From an uncultured Clostridia bacterium (GTDB taxonomy: Bacteria; Bacillota; Clostridia; Oscillospirales; Oscillospiraceae): DNA of 13,753 bases. The DNA lies in contig CALEQS010000065.1 in the NCBI GenBank assembly GCA_937907975.1, forward strand, positions 1 to 13,753, in the 5' to 3' direction. Every line of letters begins with the position of its first letter. The stretch's first letter is position 1. The position numbers and the translations under genes are program-made. Below the pieces are notes generated by a model. That model made no database searches and had not been told where the DNA came from. It saw only the letters and a program-made list of their open reading frames with translations. Shown here piece after piece: positions 12,467-13,753 of the stretch.

Positions 12467-13753
12467 CTACCCTTTTTTCACTTCCAGCGTCAGGTTTTCC
12501 CCGGCCCCGTCCACACGCAGCGTATCGCCGTCGGCCAGCGCGCCGGAGAGCAGGGCGTCGGCGGCGGGCTCCTCCAGCTGGGTGCGCAGGAAGCGGCGCA
12601 GAGGACGGGCCCCATATTCGGCGCTGCCGCCCTGACAGCCCAGCACTGCCAGTGCGCCCTCCCGCACCTCCAGCTTCACACCCTTCCATTCCAGCCGGTC
12701 CGCAAGGCTTTGCAGCATTTTCCCGCCGATCTGCCGGATCTCCTCCTCCCCCAGCGGGGTGAAGCAGATCACCTCGTCCAGCCGGTTCAAGAACTCCGGC
12801 CGGAAGGTCTGTTTCAGCGCAGAGCGCACCGCGCGCTCATACTCCGCCCCAGCCCGCCGGTCGCCAAAGCCCAGCGGGTGGCCGGAAAGGGTGTCCGCCC
12901 CCAGGTTGGAGGTCAGAATGACCACCGCATTGCGGAAATCCGCCTTCTGCCCCAGCGCGTCTGTCAGCGCGCCGTCCTCCAGGATCTGCAGCAGCAGATT
13001 CCACACCTGCCCGTTGGCCTTTTCGATCTCGTCAAACAGCACCACGGAATAGGGGTGCTTCCGGATCTGCTCCGTCAGCTGACCGCCCTCCTCGTGGCCC
13101 ACATAGCCCGGAGGTGAGCCGATGAGCCGGGATACGCTGTGCCCCTCGGAGAACTCCGACATATCCAGCCGGATCAGAGCGTGCTCACTGCCGAAGAGCG
13201 CCTCCGCCAGCGTCCGGCTCAGCTCCGTCTTGCCCACGCCGGAGGGGCCGGCAAACAGGAACGCACCCACCGGGCGGCCCTCCTCCTGAAGTCCTGCCCG
13301 GCTGCGCCGCAGGGCCCGGGCCAGCGCCGCGACCCCTGCACTCTGGCCCACCACACGCCGGTGGAGCTTTTCCTCCAGCGCAATAAGCCGCCGGCTCTCG
13401 TCCGCCGTCAGCTCGCCCGCCGGGATGCCGGTCCAGACGGACAATACCGCGCTGACGTCCGATGGCTCCACCCGGAGCTGCCGGGCCTCCTCCGAGCGGG
13501 ACCAGCGGCGCTTTTCCCTCTGCCAGCGGTTCAAGAGGGCCTGCTCCTGATCCCGGAGCGCGGCGGCCTGCTCGAACTGCTCCTGCTCCACCGCCTGCCG
13601 AAGTGCCGTCTCGGCGGCATGGTGCTCCTCCTCCATGCGCCGCAATTCCGGCGGCTCCTGCCGTCCCCGGATGCGCACCCGGGCGGCGGCTTCGTCCATC
13701 AGGTCGATGGCCTTATCGGGCAGGAATCGGTCAGGCAGGTAGCGCTCTGACAG
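12467..13753 (-). CDS. clpC: ClpC-like AAA+ unfoldase, C-terminal part (start lies beyond the window)
   Basis: The visible 428 residues run in frame to the right edge, beginning with LSERYLPDRFLPDKAIDLMD, the end of the first AAA+ domain. A coiled M-domain with a UVR-like segment (AVEQEQFEQAAALRDQEQAL, about 54-73) marks ClpC rather than ClpB. The second AAA+ domain has Walker A GPSGVGKT (169-176), Walker B VVLFDE (237-242), sensor 1 TSN (281-283), arginine-finger region RPEFLNRLD (318-326) and sensor 2 YGARPLRR (380-387). An LGF tripeptide (294-296) sits where ClpP-docking loops occur, so it probably feeds the ClpP protease. The N-domain, most of the first AAA+ domain, start and promoter lie outside the window. 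An ATG at 13699 is an internal methionine, not the start. Confidence 0.9.
   Translation of the reverse strand: MSERYLPDRFLPDKAIDLMDEAAARVRIRGRQEPPELRRMEEEHHAAETALRQAVEQEQFEQAAALRDQEQALLNRWQREKRRWSRSEEARQLRVEPSDVSAVLSVWTGIPAGELTADESRRLIALEEKLHRRVVGQSAGVAALARALRRSRAGLQEEGRPVGAFLFAGPSGVGKTELSRTLAEALFGSEHALIRLDMSEFSEGHSVSRLIGSPPGYVGHEEGGQLTEQIRKHPYSVVLFDEIEKANGQVWNLLLQILEDGALTDALGQKADFRNAVVILTSNLGADTLSGHPLGFGDRRAGAEYERAVRSALKQTFRPEFLNRLDEVICFTPLGEEEIRQIGGKMLQSLADRLEWKGVKLEVREGALAVLGCQGGSAEYGARPLRRFLRTQLEEPAADALLSGALADGDTLRVDGAGENLTLEVKKG

Noticed and set aside
12042..12689. 215-codon minus-strand frame spanning the icd-Clp junction
   Set aside because: It overlaps both genes and the shared terminator and contains the SEAKDL-type repeat peptide, a known false-gene signature.

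Overview
The window looks like chromosomal DNA from a G+C-rich anaerobic Firmicute of the class Clostridia, possibly a gut Oscillospiraceae-type bacterium. The grounds are sigma-A-type promoters with AGGAGG ribosome sites, a 2-hydroxyacyl-CoA dehydratase activase system typical of fermenting anaerobes, a ClpC-like ATPase, and palindromic intergenic repeats of a kind I associate with gut Clostridia. The taxonomic call is inference, and no rRNA or tRNA gene is present to fix it.

Layout from left to right. (1) A secreted M23 peptidase with a G5 domain (228-1241, +) has a strong promoter studded with TGTWAY half-sites and its own terminator. (2) A repeat-filled intergenic stretch (about 1304-1617) holds a perfect 15-bp hairpin and a 29-bp inverted repeat pair. 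(3) A two-gene minus-strand operon encodes a hotdog thioesterase and a YbaK/ProX aminoacyl-tRNA deacylase, with a recognisable promoter. (4) A visibly A/T-rich minus-strand three-gene cassette (about 2686-4185) encodes a small secreted glycine-rich peptide, a VanZ-like membrane protein and a two-helix membrane protein with a zinc ribbon. It has its own promoter, overlapping operator-like palindrome and terminator. This is the best candidate for something undescribed. (5) A plus-strand operon (4424-9397) encodes a tandem ASKHA activase/DUF2229 protein, a GNAT acetyltransferase and a dehydratase-like protein. The first and third look like the two halves of a family usually found as one chain of about 1,400 residues, with the GNAT gene lodged at the split. 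(6) An MFS carrier (minus) is divergent from an NADP-type isocitrate dehydrogenase (plus). (7) The C-terminal half of a ClpC-like ATPase (minus) runs off the right edge, tail-to-tail with icd.

How the parts may work together. The activase operon probably handles an ATP-driven one-electron activation of a radical dehydratase-like enzyme. The substrate cannot be read from sequence. Isocitrate dehydrogenase makes 2-oxoglutarate, the precursor of 2-hydroxyglutarate in known dehydratase pathways, so a metabolic link is conceivable but unproven. The remaining genes (wall hydrolase, tRNA editing, thioesterase, Clp) are housekeeping or stress functions. No CRISPR array, insertion sequence with a transposase, rRNA or tRNA gene was seen.
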